Below, in pieces: positions 12,278 to 24,220 of a stretch of 64,000 nt of DNA (the first letter of the stretch is position 1; each line of letters begins with the position of its first letter). The notes below the pieces were generated by a model, which was not told where the DNA came from, did no database searches, and worked only from the letters and a program-made list of their open reading frames with translations. This DNA comes from Rhododendron vialii (Eukaryota > Streptophyta > Magnoliopsida > Ericales > Ericaceae), in contig NC_080557.1 in NCBI RefSeq assembly GCF_030253575.1, positions 3,343,001-3,407,000 on the forward strand, read 5' to 3'. The position numbers were made by a program, and so were the translations under genes.

Positions 12278-13650
12278 TGATAGGTGCGTAAATATGCCTA
12301 TTTACTCCCCCTAACTTAGGTTTGTTATGTCCGTTTAGTGTGGTACTTGGAGTTTGATACTTGTTAATTATGTTTCAGGACTCTTTGAGCCAATGAATAA
12401 CATTTGGAGCTAAAGAGCAAAGTCGAATTTTATTTCGTGTCAAAATAAAGCTGGTCGTCAAATTAATTAAAGCTCGAAGCGGCAATTAATGATTATATGG
12501 CGTGGACTAGTTTTATTTGGGTCAAAACCCATTGTGACCCAATCATAATTGACTGGGAATTGGACAATTATAAAGTGGGCCCAATAATTGAAGGATTGGT
12601 GATACTTTAGAAGCCAAAGAAAGTCTCGGCTTATTACTACAGCTGGAGTGGTCCACTATTAAAAGGAAGAAAAAAGGGTTTTGGGAATCACTTTTTTCTC
12701 CCACGCAATAACCGAGAACGGGGGCTGCCATGCTAGGATCTTTTTCTCCCACGGAGAAACGGTAAGAACGGGACTGCCATCAGGAGCTTTACTCATGCTT
12801 ACAGAAAGCAATTGAGTTGTGCGGCTTTTGATCACGCCTCGGCCAGAGCGGTAGCAACACGACGGAAGAAGAAAACAAGCTTCAGGGTTTAATCTTTTTA
12901 TTCTCTGCAAGTTTTTAGTTTATTGCTCAATGGAGTTTATTTGTTTCACGATTATTTGTTCTCACTCCATGAGCGGCTAAACTATTTGGCTAGGGTGACG
13001 AGGAGGTCTCTCCAACTAGCGTAGTTGTTAGATTTCTAGGGTTTTATATTTAACTTGATTGTATGACTTGATCGATTCGTAACTTTTTATGAAGTTTTAT
13101 ATTTTTCCAATATTCGAATGTGTTTGCATCCATGATTTCAAGCACAGTCATGCAATGATTTTGAATGTTTCAAGATAGGCTTTGAGATAGATTATACGAC
13201 GTGAGACGGATCGTGCCGTGGTTAAATCCAATGAGACGATCCGTGCCGTGTTGAGATAACCTATACGGAGTACGAATCTTGATTATATTTTTGGGGATTA
13301 TCGATAGGAATTGCTACCCTACGGTGATCTGGTTGAATGTTGAATGTAAACCCTAGGCTTCGAAATAATTGCGTTACAAGGGGAGACTGAATCGGAAACC
13401 TAGTCCTTTATCTCATTTGTTTCAAAATTCTTTCATTGCTTTCTAGTTTAATTTTAGTTTAAGCAAATCCAAATCCAAATCCAAATCCAACTTCCTTTTA
13501 GTTTCAGAATTAAATTAGAAATCAATTGAACGTATTGCAACTTAGCTTTTTACTCTCCGTGGACGATCTCGGACTTAACTGCTATTCTTCGGGATAATTG
13601 TTAATTCCCTGTTTTATAAATTATATTTTTGGTGCGAAAACGACAGACCA
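12278..13650 (+). repeat. 3' LTR of the Athila-type element
   Basis: This 1373-bp repeat is identical in length to 2628-4000 and, by eye, differs from it at about two positions. It is followed directly by the second copy of the 'tgaag' target duplication and then by the remaining RTF2 coding sequence. Confidence 0.95.
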
Positions 13651-13652
13651 TG

Positions 13653-13994
13653 AAGAATGGGGAAGTGGGTGCCATTGGGGAAGTGGGTGTCAATGGGGAG
13701 GAGGGTGTTTGTTTGGATTTGCATTCGTCGCGATTGAGTGGGAAAAAGCATGGTTTGATCGAGTCCAAGGGTTTGGCTAAAGTTGAAGGGAATGGGAAGG
13801 TTGGTAATGGCGGGGAATTGAGAAAGGATGTTAGTAATGGTTCGAGTAATGGGTTGGCAAAACGGTTCAAGGCAGGTGATAATGCACCGGTGAATGCCAC
13901 CAAGGAGGTATATGCTTCTATTTTCATCTCGTCGAAGAAGTCTAATTTTAAGGAAACTTACAGTTGCAGATCTCTTCCGCTTGGTAGGAACTGA
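13653..13994 (+). pseudogene. RTF2: RTF2 copy 1, 3' part after the insertion
   Basis: This is the last 113 codons plus stop of the RTF2 copy split by the Athila-type element. Removing the element and one copy of the duplication restores the reading order seen in the intact copy at about 37590-37915. It encodes the low-complexity, Gly/Asn/Lys-rich tail and the conserved last residues (SLPLGRN). Compared with the second copy it carries two extra residues (LH), three extra residues (GSS) and about two substitutions. It has no start codon or promoter of its own apart from the adjacent 3' LTR. The 3' flank stays alignable with that of copy 2 to about 14228. Confidence 0.88.
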
Positions 13995-14228
13995 TTGAAG
14001 ACCATTGTGAGGTGAGCTAATGTCTTTGCTAGTCTTGTAATAGTTAACATTCACAAATAAGAATATTGATGTGGCTTGTCATTGCTTGATAGCAAGTGAT
14101 ACTTGTGAGTTGTGTGGTGTAATGTATTGATCTTGATTGTTAATATCTCATTCTAGTTTTCCCTTCATTCAGCTTTTAGCAAAACTCTTTGTATTTAATC
14201 AGTCTATTACGGAAACCATATTCTCCTA

Positions 14229-14302
14229 GATAGCTTGATATACATTGTTGGGCCCATTTTCTAAGCTTTTGGGACTATTGGTAACTTAACATGGTATCAG
14301 AG
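14229..14302 (+). mobile_element. Remnant LTR end with primer binding site
   Basis: After the end of the RTF2 duplication, the sequence runs through a short LTR-like end and then 'tggtatcagagc' (14291-14302). That is the tRNA-iMet primer binding motif common in plant LTR elements. No matching internal genes are seen nearby, so this is probably a broken relic. Its left border is a guess. Confidence 0.4.
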
Positions 14303-14625
14303 CTTGGTTGGGAGAGGTCTTGGGTTTGAGAGTAGGTGTGTGTTTGTGTGTGTTGGTGGAATTTGTGCAGGTGAAGCATTTTGACAGACAGTATGCTTCA
14401 AAGAAGAGGCTTCAGAGGCTGTTGGATGACAATGAGACCAGAAGAGTCCGTTGTCACTCCCACAGCCTTACACTTTCAAGCCCACTAATTGAATTATCGT
14501 AGTTACATATACATATACGGATACGGGCCATCTTGAAATTTTGTTTGAGCTTGCGATTGTAAAGTGAAATTGGTTAGTGGCAAGAAGTTGTTGACTGTGA
14601 TCATCGTAAAGTGAAATTGGTTAGT

Positions 14626-15180
14626 GATATGCACTCTGAGCTCTTCGTCATGCAAATATAAGTTTTGGACTATATTTGTGGTTGTTACTGATTTTGTGCA
14701 TTGGGTATGCTGTACACCCGTTTTATTATCTTACTATCTCAATTCAAAATGAATGTTTGGAGATGCATTTCTTGTCGAATTTTACTCAGTGGGTCGTGAG
14801 GTAGATTTCGGGGAGTATAGCGGACTGTGGCCTCATTGGACTGGATTGATACATTTTGGCAGGGATTTGAAGCTTGGCTTCTGTGAAAGTGGGAAGTGAA
14901 ACCTTTCTTGCGGTTATCCTTGTAAACTACTGGGTGAGTGTTACTTTCAATCCTATGCAATCTGTCAGTGAGAGCCAAGAGTTCTTTATGTGATTCTACT
15001 TTGACATGGGGCGATTTACTGACTTGATGGAGTCTATTCCTCTTGACATTTCTTTGATTTATTTGGGTATCTCATCTTTGATAGAATGTACATAACTTTG
15101 ACCTTTATGTTGTGCTTATTTGAACGAGCAAACGGTTTTTGCCATGCATATTTACACTTTCTTCTAAGGCATTCTGTTTC
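14626..15180 (+). repeat. Direct repeat, copy A (period 1192 bp)
   Basis: About 550 bp starting 'gatatgcactctgagctct' aligns with 15818-16353 with scattered substitutions and small gaps. No coding potential is recognised. Together with the spacer it looks like a tandem duplication of a 1.2 kb unit. The stretch 15181-15817 between the copies has no recognisable gene. Confidence 0.75.
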
Positions 15181-15817
15181 TTTTTTTTACATCTGCATGA
15201 GGCCATGGGCACTATTGTGTCCAAAATAGGCATGCCATCCTAAGAGATTTGAGTTTCCTCAAGATTGGTTTTATATCCGGTTTTCTATGTACAAATAACA
15301 AACTGATATTAATTTAGGAACTTGAGCGAGTACCACTCTGTTGCCAGCCTTATTTTCCCCTACACAAACTTATTGGAGATTGAAGGAGTATGACAGGAGA
15401 GTGTTGATATCTTTTCTCACAAGGGCTCGGAGAATGCCAAACATTTCAAAGAGGTTTGTGATAAAAGTTGCCCTCCAGTGCAGCTCTCCTATAGGAACCA
15501 TGGCATTCGTAGGGAAAAAAAGGTACTGCACAATTCACTATTTTAGGAAGACTTCCTGAATATAACAGTTTATGATTCAATTTGCTTCATGAGAGAGTAA
15601 GAGAGAATTCAGTTCATAGGTTCAACTGTTCAAGAACCTCTTACATCTTGGGCTCATCAAAGCCCCGGGCCCTTTTGTAGGGCGAGCAGCCCTACAAAAA
15701 AAAAAAACTAATTCTTGTGGATGTTTATTTGCTAGGCTGTCCACCTTAACCGGAACCCTGCTGTACCTGTTGTTTATGATTCATAGAGTGAAGGTGAGAG
15801 AAACTTTTGTTTTTTTT

Positions 15818-16353
15818 GATATGCACTCTGAGCTCTTCTGTCATGCAAATATAAGTTTTGAACTTTGGATATTTGTGGTCATTACTTATTTTGTGCACTA
15901 GGTACTCCGTTTTTGTTATCTTACAATTTTGATTCAAAATAAATGTTTCGAGATGCATTTCTTGTTGAATGTTACACAGTGAGTTGTGGAGTAAATTTTG
16001 GGGAGTACTTTAGCGAACTGTGGCCTCATATTTTGGTAGGGGTTTGAAACTTGGCTTCTGTGAAAGAGGGATGTGAAACCTTTCTTGTGGTTATGCTTGT
16101 AAAGTATTGGGTGAGTGTTGCTTTGCATCCTATGCAATCTGTCGGTGAGAGCAAAGAGTTCTTTTATGTGACTCTACATCGACATGGGGCGATTTGCTGA
16201 TTTGATGGAGTCTCTTGACATTTCTGGTTTGATTTATTTGGGTATCTCATCTTGATAGAATGTATAACTTTGACCTTTTTGTTGTGCTTATTTGAACGAG
16301 CAAGCGGTTGTTTTTCTAAGCATATTCTCACTTATTCTAAGGTCTTCTATCTC
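15818..16353 (+). repeat. Direct repeat, copy B
   Basis: This is the second copy of the unit at 14626-15180, in the same orientation, and diverged enough that the duplication is not recent. A C-rich AG acceptor-like sequence follows (about 16350-16366), but no gene model could be supported. Confidence 0.75.
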
Positions 16354-16692
16354 TTTTCGTTACAGCTACAGAATGAACGACTCGGATTGTCGAAATATGT
16401 TGTGAAACCTCACATTATTGGGTGGTGTTTGAATGGTGTACCTAGCAAAGCTCAAACTATATTAAGGCTAGTTTCATTCCCAATTGGATTTTGAGATCCC
16501 GTAGTATTTCATTCCCAATTGGATTTTTAAATGCCATTAAGGTTGAAATTGACCGTATACCAAAAGGTTATTTTTACTATGTCAAGGTGTAGGTATAACT
16601 GGATCAAGTTGTTAAGTTTCTTTTAAATAGGAAAAAAGTTTCATGCATGACGAAAATTAAACTATAACATCAGTGCATTAGGAAACATGTAT

Positions 16693-16814
16693 ACCAAAAG
16701 CTTAAACTGTTAGGAAATAGACCCAATAATTTGATAGGGTACTCAACATTTGCACCAAAAGCTTAAACTGTTAGAAAATAGATCCAATAATTTGATAGGG
16801 TACTCAACATTTGC
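16693..16814 (+). repeat. Two-copy 61-bp tandem repeat
   Basis: A 61-bp unit beginning 'accaaaagcttaaactg' occurs at 16693-16753 and again at 16754-16814 with about two differences. It is noncoding. The rest of 16354-17185 shows no gene. Confidence 0.85.
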
Positions 16815-17185
16815 TCGTGGAGATGCACAAATTTCCTAAGTAGAGCAAAACAGATTACGAGAGGGAGACACAGAATGCAAACAGAAGCAAACGCAAACCG
16901 AGGGACTTGAATCCAAAGACCTCTCCAACCTGAGCTCTGATACTCAACACAAGGATCGAATAAACTTCAGAGAATATTGCACTATTAGATGATGGAAGAT
17001 ACTCAGAATCTCTCATCACAGCAGACCACACACACGGATCTCTCCTCTAATAAGTATCTTGGTGAAGCATTCCTACAAGCAAATTTGACCCCCTTAAGAT
17101 ATGTAATTCATGTAATACTGCTAAGAGTTTGCTCAAAAAAAGATACGTTGCTTCTGTTTAGTGGAAATGATTTTACTACTTCCTA

Positions 17186-18219
17186 ATTCTCCATCGCATT
17201 CCTCGCCTCCGCCTTCCTCTTAACCTCTTTGTCCTCCGACTCCATACCTCTTCGAGTTACTCACCATCTTCTCGATCTCCTCCTTACTCAGCCTCCCTTT
17301 GTCGTTCGTAATCGTAATCTTATTCTTCACCCCAGCCTTCTCATCCTTTGCTGTCACGATCAAAATTCCATTCGTATCTATCTCGAATACCACATTGATC
17401 TGCAGAACCTGCCTAGGCGCAAGGGGGATTCCAGTCAACTCGAATTTCCCCAACAGGTTATTATCCTTAGTCCTGGCTCTTTCCCCTTCATAAACCTGAA
17501 TCAAAACCCCTGGCTCATTATCCGAAAACGTCGAGAAAATGTGCTCTTTCTTTGTTGGAATCATTGTGTTTCTTGGAATCAAAACAGTCATAACCCCACC
17601 CTCTGCTCCTAACCCCAAACTAAATGGCGTTACATCGAGCAATAACAAGTCTTGCACCTTCTCATTCCCTTCGCCGTGTAAAATCGCCGCCTGTACCGCC
17701 GCTCCATATGCCACGGCCTCATCTGGGTTAATACTCTTACATAGCTCTTTCCCATTGAAAAGTTCCTGCAGTAATTGTTGTATCTTCGGAATCCGGGTGG
17801 ACCCACCTACAAGGACAACCTCATGAACCAAACTCTTATCAATTTTCGCATCGCGAAGGCATTTCTCGACCGGATCCATACACTTTCTAAACAAATCCAT
17901 GTTCAATTCCTCGAACCTTGCGCGAGTAATTTTCGGGTAAAAATCGATCCCTTCGTGTAACGAATCGAGCTCTATTGTCGTCTGAGTAGCCGACTATAGA
18001 GTCCGTTTCGCTCTCTCACAAGCGGTTCTCAACCGCATCAACGCCCTCGCGTTCCCGCTCAGATCCTTCCTGTGCTTCCTCCGAAACCCCGCCACGAAAT
18101 GATTCACCATTCTGCTATCGAAATCCACCCCGCCCAAGTGGGTATCCCCTGCCATAGCTTTCACTTCAAAAATCCCTTCTTCCATAGTCAAAATCGAAAC
18201 ATCAGTACTCCCTCCACCC
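17186..18219 (-). pseudogene. HSP70 pseudogene, 3' part
   Basis: This is the second part of a cytosolic-type HSP70 gene on the minus strand. It encodes the rest of the ATPase domain, from just after the DLGGG phosphate motif, and the substrate-binding domain up to the lid helix start (SKEEIEKMV). It carries an in-frame TAG at 17994-17996, where the family has a serine codon after ERAKRTL. It also has a frameshift near 17245, after which the family sequence resumes in another frame. Similarity stops near 17186, so about 100 residues (the lid and the EEVD tail) are missing. The N-terminal part lies at 24221-24842 beyond the Copia insertion. It cannot make a normal chaperone. Confidence 0.9.
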
Positions 18220-18708
18220 TGTTGCGGAAACTAAGGATCAAACCAGAACACAAACACACACACAAACACAGAGACAAAGATTTACGTGGTTCCCCAAACT
18301 CGGGTACGTCCACGGGGGGCAGCCAGATTATATTTAGGAGGAGGAGGATTACAAATCACTCAAACTCACACTCTCTCAAACTGATACAAAATCAGATACG
18401 TTTCTGATTTCCCACTCTCTGGTCTCTCACTCAAGAGAGATACAAAAAACATGGAGCAAAGCTCGAATTTTATAGGCTGTGCAAACTTCACTGTTCATGG
18501 CCATGCGAGGATCAATGCAAATCCACGCCTGAGATTTTTCCTGATTTGAGCGTGGCTTGAGAAATCTTCATAGGCTGCCAATCTTTGACTTCAATCACCC
18601 ACATGGGAGAATGAATTGCATTCAATGCAACCCACGCCAAATCTTCTGAGTAAATGCAAATCTGCATTTGTATAGGATGGAGCCAAAACATGGCCTCAAA
18701 AGTCAACA
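18220..18708 (-). repeat. 3' LTR of the Copia element
   Basis: A 489-bp terminal repeat that appears identical to 23732-24220. The interior next to it (about 18709-18723) reads as a purine-rich 'aaggtggagatt' tract on the minus strand, which fits a polypurine primer. Confidence 0.95.
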
Positions 18709-18761
18709 ATCTCCACCTTGGCGACAATTCTCCAAGATCCGATGCTGCCCCCAATGCGCCC

Positions 18762-21700
18762 TTAGGCGCTCTGAACCGGAGAGATGTTGATCAAGTCCAA
18801 ACAATGATTGAACTTGATCCCAGTAACAACCTTTGTCAACATATCAGCTGGGTTGTCTGCAGTGGCAATCTTTTCAAGCAATATGTCCCCTTCTTCTAGA
18901 ATTTTCCGAACAAAGTGAAAACGGACATCTATATGCTTTGTCCTGGTATGGTGCACCTGATTCTTTGCCAAATGAATGGCACTCTGACTATCGCAATAGA
19001 CATTGATGTGCTCCTGTTTGGCACCCAAATCACCAATCAAACCCTGCAACCAGATGGCTTCTTTTATGGCCTCAGTCACCGCCATATATTCAGCCTCCGT
19101 AGTAGATAGTGCAACCGTGGACTGTAAAGTCGAACGCCAACTAACTGGTCCTCCTGCCATAGTGAAAACATAACCAGTAGTTGACCGCCTCTTATCCAGA
19201 TCACCAGCGTAATCTGAATCTACATAACCAACTGCAAGCTGATCACCAAATTTCTGATCTCTCCCAAATTTTAGGCCAACATTAACTGTTCCCTGAATGT
19301 ATCTGAGAATCCATTTCACGGCCTGCCAATGACCCTTTCCTGGATCATGCATATATCTGCTAACCATACTGACAGCGTGTGAAATATCGGGTCTGGTACA
19401 TACCATTGCATACATCAAGGATCCCACAGCGTTGGCATACGGAACTTGGGCCATCTGTTTTCGTTCCGCATCAGTACGAGGTGACCTCGAAGCGCTGAGC
19501 TTAAAGTGCGGGGCTAACGGTGTACTAACGGGTTTAGCTTTGCCATCTATGCCAAACCGTTGGAGTACAGTCTTCAGATACTGAGTCTGCGATAAGCAAA
19601 CTGTGCCCTGCTTCCTGTTGCGCTGAATCTCCATCCCAATGACCTTCTTTGCTTCTCCAAGGTCTTTCATTTCGAATTCTGAACTCAGTTGTGCCTTCAA
19701 CCGAGAAATCTCCACCTTGCTCTTAGATGCAATTAGCATATCATCAACATATAAGAGCAAATAGATAAAGGAACCATCCTGAAGTTTACGAAAGTAAACA
19801 CAATGGTCAAAACTGCTGCGAGTATACCTCTGCGTAGCCATAAACTGATCAAATCTCTTGTACCATTGTCGTGGCGACTGCTTTAGGCCATATAGTGACT
19901 TGCGAAGACGGCAAGCCCAATTTTCCTTTCCAGAGACCTTGAAACCATCTGGTTGTGACATATAGATCTCTTCGTCCAAGTCGCCATGCAAAAATGCAGT
20001 CTTAACATCGAGTTGCTGTAACTCGAGGTCGTACTGCGCAACCAAAGATAATAGAATGCGAATCGATGCATGCTTCACCACTGGAGAGAAGACCTCATTG
20101 TAGTCAATCCCTTCGCGCTGAGCATAACCCTTTGCCACCAATCTGGCCTTATGTCTAACACCACCCTTGACCGAACTGTCCTCTTTGTTGGCGTAGACCC
20201 ATTTGCATCCTATTGCTTTATTCCCTTTGGGAAGTGGTACTAGCTCCCAAGTCTTATTCTTGTGAAGAGAACTCATCTCCTCATTCATAGCCTGCTTCCA
20301 TTGAGAACTGTCAGAACCTGAAACGGCCTCCCTATACGTATTCGGAACACCTGTGATAACCGGAAGGGCGTATGCAACCATACCATCATATCGGGCAGGT
20401 TTTCGAATCTCCCTCCTCGGACGGCTAGTAGCAATAGACTGTGATGGCGCTATAGCCTCGGGAACTGAAACATCATCAGACTCAGAACTCGAATCTGAAA
20501 CATCACTGTGGTGCTCCTGTGGTGGCGAAATGGTAGGAACTTGAACTACAGGAACCTCTAGCTCCACCTGCTCTGACTGCTCCACCTGATCTGAACACCT
20601 TGGAATGGTGTTAACCTTTCGAGAGTTGGTTTGAAGCATGGCCGACTCATCGAAAGTAACATCTCGGCTGGTAATAATCTTCTTAGACTCCGGGCACCAG
20701 AGTCTATAGGCCTTTACACCTGGAGTAAAGCCAACAAATATAGCCTTCCTAGCTCGAGGATCCAGCTTAGATTCTGTGACATGAAAATAAGCAGGACAAC
20801 CAAATACATGCAGCCGATCGTAATCAATCGAAGATTGACCAAAGTATACCTCCATGGGAGTCCGTCCGCCAAGTGCCTCTGACGGTAGCCTGTTGATCAA
20901 CTGACAGGCATAGGCGACTGCCTCTCCCCAAAATACTTTGCTCAAACCGGCGTTGGACAACATACACCGCACCTTAGTCACCAAAGTGCGGTTCATCCTC
21001 TCTGCAACTCCATTTTGCTGTGGAGTCTTTGCTGCGGTGAAATGTCGGACTATCCCCTCCTCCTGACAGATTTTGAGAAAGGGATCTGAAGTATACTCAC
21101 CACCGTTGTCTGACCGAAATACCTTGATTTTTCTGCCAGTCTGAGTCTCCACCCTCTGCTTCCAACGAAGGAAGGTGTCAAGGACCTCGTCCTTGCGTTT
21201 CATGGGATAAACCCATACTCTCCGTGAAAAATCATCAATAAACGTGACAAACCACCGTTTGCCACCAAAAGTTGCTGTCGTTGTGGGCCCCCAAACATTT
21301 GAATGAACATAATCCAGAATACCCTTCGTACGATGAACTGCGGTGCCAAATTTGACCCTGGTCTGTTTGCCCAGAACACAGTGCTCACAGAATCCAAACT
21401 TCCCTGTCTTGGCCCCCTTTAGGAGACCTTTCTTCACCAATCCTTGTAAAGCTTTCTCTCCGGCATGACCTAGGCGCATGTGCCAGAGTCGGGAAATGTC
21501 ATCTGTAGCATCATCTGAGCTGCTGTTGGAGATGGCTACTCCTCCTGTAACTGTGCGCCCGTCGAGGAAGTAGAAATTTCCCCTCCGAGTGCCTTTCAGG
21601 ACCACTAATGCACCATGGGTTACTTTCAGGGCTCCACCTTCTAAAGTAATCTTGTAACCTTTTGCATCCAAGGTTCCAAGAGAAATCAAATTTTTCTTCA

Positions 21701-22880
21701 AATCCGGGACATACCGGACATCTGTCAAAAGCTTGGTTGTACCGTTGCGCAACTTGAGTCGGATTGTACCTATCCCCTGAGTTTTGCAGGCATTGTCGTT
21801 GCCCATCAAAACTACGCCACCGTCAATCTCCTGAAAGTTTGAGAACCAGTCCCGATGGGGACACATATGGTAGGTACATCCCGAGTCCAGAATCCATTCA
21901 TCTGAATTCGTGTCTGATGAAACAATCAAGGCTGACGCCAAGTCGTCAACCTCTCCTCTTGCAACATTCGCTCGTTGTTGTTGTTGTTCCTTGATTTTGG
22001 GGCAATCCTTCTTCCAGTGCCCCGTTTCATGACAGTAAGCACACTCATCCTTTGCAATCTGCTTCCTGTCACCGGATTTCTGATTCCTTTCAGCTGATTT
22101 GCCTTTTGACCTGGACCTGGACTGTCTCCTCCCGGACTGTCTATTCCTCGATTCAGTCCTTCCCCTTACTGATAGTGCTGATGAAGAGGGATCTCGATGA
22201 ACTTGTTGATCCTTCTTCCGTACCTCGTTGTTAATCAAAGTAGAGCAAACGTCATTAAAACGAATTTCATCTTTTCCATACAGTAAGGTAGTAACCAAGT
22301 GGTCATATGTATCAGGCAAAGAATTTATCAACAAAAGTGCCTTATCCTCATCGTCAATTTTAACATCAAGGTTTTGCAAATCGGCCAAAATTTTATTGAA
22401 ACTATTTAGATGTTCGTTCATTGACGCACCTTGTTGATACTGAAAACGATACAGTCTCTTCTTCAGGTAGAGTCTGTTCTCTATGCTCTTCGTCATGTAC
22501 TTGCTCTCTAATTTCTGCCACAACTCCTTGGCTGAATTGTCCCTTATGACGGAATACTTGATGTCTTTGGACAAACAAAGACGGATCGTGCCACAAGCTT
22601 GCCGATTAAGCTTGTCCCAATCGGAGGTGGACATATCCTCAGGACGATCCTCCAAAGTGAATTCCAAATCTTGTTGATTTAGAATATCCAAAACTTCGCA
22701 TTGCCACATGCCGAAGTTAATTGTGCCATCGAACTTATCCACTTCGAATTTGGCATTCGAAACCGAGCTCCTCCTCATGTAGGAACTGACCGAGGGCTCG
22801 TCTGAAGTCTTCTTATCTGATGATTTGTCCATAGGTGTTGAAGAAACAACACTAGGGCTCTCCTCGTCAATGCTGGACAT
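18762..22880 (-). CDS. Copia gag-pol polyprotein
   Basis: One frame of 1372 residues that looks whole. In order: gag (about 45-215), a CCHC knuckle ([14 protein letters not shown], about 281-294), protease with WILDSGC (about 329), integrase with an HHCC finger and a core that includes DNGGEY, reverse transcriptase with YVDDML, and RNase H with TTEAEY. The integrase-before-RT order identifies Ty1/Copia. It belongs to the element only. Confidence 0.95.
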   Translation of the reverse strand: MSSIDEESPSVVSSTPMDKSSDKKTSDEPSVSSYMRRSSVSNAKFEVDKFDGTINFGMWQCEVLDILNQQDLEFTLEDRPEDMSTSDWDKLNRQACGTIRLCLSKDIKYSVIRDNSAKELWQKLESKYMTKSIENRLYLKKRLYRFQYQQGASMNEHLNSFNKILADLQNLDVKIDDEDKALLLINSLPDTYDHLVTTLLYGKDEIRFNDVCSTLINNEVRKKDQQVHRDPSSSALSVRGRTESRNRQSGRRQSRSRSKGKSAERNQKSGDRKQIAKDECAYCHETGHWKKDCPKIKEQQQQRANVARGEVDDLASALIVSSDTNSDEWILDSGCTYHMCPHRDWFSNFQEIDGGVVLMGNDNACKTQGIGTIRLKLRNGTTKLLTDVRYVPDLKKNLISLGTLDAKGYKITLEGGALKVTHGALVVLKGTRRGNFYFLDGRTVTGGVAISNSSSDDATDDISRLWHMRLGHAGEKALQGLVKKGLLKGAKTGKFGFCEHCVLGKQTRVKFGTAVHRTKGILDYVHSNVWGPTTTATFGGKRWFVTFIDDFSRRVWVYPMKRKDEVLDTFLRWKQRVETQTGRKIKVFRSDNGGEYTSDPFLKICQEEGIVRHFTAAKTPQQNGVAERMNRTLVTKVRCMLSNAGLSKVFWGEAVAYACQLINRLPSEALGGRTPMEVYFGQSSIDYDRLHVFGCPAYFHVTESKLDPRARKAIFVGFTPGVKAYRLWCPESKKIITSRDVTFDESAMLQTNSRKVNTIPRCSDQVEQSEQVELEVPVVQVPTISPPQEHHSDVSDSSSESDDVSVPEAIAPSQSIATSRPRREIRKPARYDGMVAYALPVITGVPNTYREAVSGSDSSQWKQAMNEEMSSLHKNKTWELVPLPKGNKAIGCKWVYANKEDSSVKGGVRHKARLVAKGYAQREGIDYNEVFSPVVKHASIRILLSLVAQYDLELQQLDVKTAFLHGDLDEEIYMSQPDGFKVSGKENWACRLRKSLYGLKQSPRQWYKRFDQFMATQRYTRSSFDHCVYFRKLQDGSFIYLLLYVDDMLIASKSKVEISRLKAQLSSEFEMKDLGEAKKVIGMEIQRNRKQGTVCLSQTQYLKTVLQRFGIDGKAKPVSTPLAPHFKLSASRSPRTDAERKQMAQVPYANAVGSLMYAMVCTRPDISHAVSMVSRYMHDPGKGHWQAVKWILRYIQGTVNVGLKFGRDQKFGDQLAVGYVDSDYAGDLDKRRSTTGYVFTMAGGPVSWRSTLQSTVALSTTEAEYMAVTEAIKEAIWLQGLIGDLGAKQEHINVYCDSQSAIHLAKNQVHHTRTKHIDVRFHFVRKILEEGDILLEKIATADNPADMLTKVVTGIKFNHCLDLINISPVQSA

Positions 22881-23731
22881 CCAACGAAGTCAAAAACGAG
22901 AGTTTTACCGCTGAAAATACTCCCAACAGATTTTTTCGGAACGGAAACTCGAAAAACGGGGCACGGGGTTGGATCTGGAACGTCGAGATAGTCAAAATCG
23001 ACTACTCACGGGCGCAAAACGGAGTTCGGACGCCTCCGAAATCACAGAAAAAAAAATCTGGCAGTTTGACCATTGACCAGCCACTGTACCGCTGACTGGA
23101 CTGCCACGTCAGCGTTGACCGGCTGACGTGGACAGTTGACCGGCTGACGTGTCACCAAAATGGGACCCTTCTTGCTGACGTGGCACCGCCACGTGTTCGC
23201 TGACGTGGCTGCTGACTGGGCCGATGACTCATCGCCTAGTCAGCGTTGACTGCCCATGTGGCGTTGACCGGCACACGCTCTCCACACGCCAGCGTGTGCT
23301 CTCCGCGTGCCAGCGTGCGCTATCCACGCGCGCGCGCAGATCTGACGCGCTCCGCACGCCCCACCTTTGACCGGCGCGTGCTCGCTCCTCCGGCCACCTC
23401 CGGCGACGTTCTGACCACCGTTGTGATCGTCTCAACAATCCGAATTTGGGTCTTTGATCAAAAAAAATTTCCGATCACTTTTCGGAACTGGGTTCTATCT
23501 GGACAGAACTCGCGGTGAACACGCCGCCGTCGAACGGAGCGTTCTGCTTCTGTGGTGCTCGGTTCGCGACGGGCCTTGGTGCGTTGGAATCGTCTCGGAG
23601 AGACGCACGAGACTCAGTGATCAAACTGAGTTTTTGATCAGAATTCCGTGACTGTAATTTTCTGGACAGAAACGGAAAACAGAGCCGAAACAGAGTTTGT
23701 GTTCTTGGTAACCAAATGCTCTGATACCAAT
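22881..23731 (-). promoter_or_regulatory. Copia leader rich in W-box and bZIP-type motifs
   Basis: This 851-base stretch lies between the 5' LTR and gag. The tRNA-iMet primer site (TGGTATCAGAGC on the minus strand) is at 23718-23729. Between about 23070 and 23380 I count six TTGAC cores (four as TTGACC plus two variants) and about five TGACGTG/CACGTCA cores, and GC-rich CGTGCGC-like units beside them. TTGAC is the WRKY W-box core and TGACG(T) the bZIP core. Whether they regulate anything is inference. Confidence 0.55.
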
Positions 23732-24220
23732 TGTTGCGGAAACTAAGGATCAAACCAGAACACAAACACACACACAAACACAGAGACAAAGATTTACGTG
23801 GTTCCCCAAACTCGGGTACGTCCACGGGGGGCAGCCAGATTATATTTAGGAGGAGGAGGATTACAAATCACTCAAACTCACACTCTCTCAAACTGATACA
23901 AAATCAGATACGTTTCTGATTTCCCACTCTCTGGTCTCTCACTCAAGAGAGATACAAAAAACATGGAGCAAAGCTCGAATTTTATAGGCTGTGCAAACTT
24001 CACTGTTCATGGCCATGCGAGGATCAATGCAAATCCACGCCTGAGATTTTTCCTGATTTGAGCGTGGCTTGAGAAATCTTCATAGGCTGCCAATCTTTGA
24101 CTTCAATCACCCACATGGGAGAATGAATTGCATTCAATGCAACCCACGCCAAATCTTCTGAGTAAATGCAAATCTGCATTTGTATAGGATGGAGCCAAAA
24201 CATGGCCTCAAAAGTCAACA
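23732..24220 (-). repeat. 5' LTR of the Copia element
   Basis: A 489-bp terminal repeat paired with 18220-18708, starting 'tgttgcggaa' and ending 'agtcaaca' on the plus strand. It is followed by the target duplication 'caccc' and the HSP70 N-terminal coding part. Confidence 0.95.

Larger units (their letters stand above)
2628..13650 (+). mobile_element. Athila-type Ty3/Gypsy LTR retrotransposon, looks whole
   Basis: The element is 11,023 bp long. It is bounded by two 1373-bp LTRs that start TG and end CA, and flanked by the 5-bp target duplication 'tgaag' (2623-2627 and 13651-13655). Inside are a tRNA-type primer binding site, one long gag-pol frame, about 2.4 kb without a long frame, and a purine-rich tract before the 3' LTR. 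The pol is of the Athila lineage, judged from the gag region, the integrase and its C-terminal part. By eye the two LTRs differ at about two sites, so the insertion is very recent (about 0.1 million years or less at usual plant LTR rates). It lies within, and in the same orientation as, RTF2 copy 1. Confidence 0.95.
18220..24220 (-). mobile_element. Tork-like Ty1/Copia LTR retrotransposon, looks whole
   Basis: The element is 6001 bp, minus strand, with 489-bp LTRs (TGTTG...CAACA). It is flanked by the 5-bp target duplication 'caccc' (18215-18219 and 24221-24225). Read on the minus strand, the order is 5' LTR, tRNA-iMet primer site, 851-base leader, one gag-pol frame, purine-rich tract, 3' LTR. 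By eye the two LTRs are identical, so the insertion is very young. The gag and the WILDSGC protease region fit the Tork/Tnt1 lineage. It sits inside the ATPase domain of an HSP70 pseudogene, in the same orientation. Confidence 0.95.
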
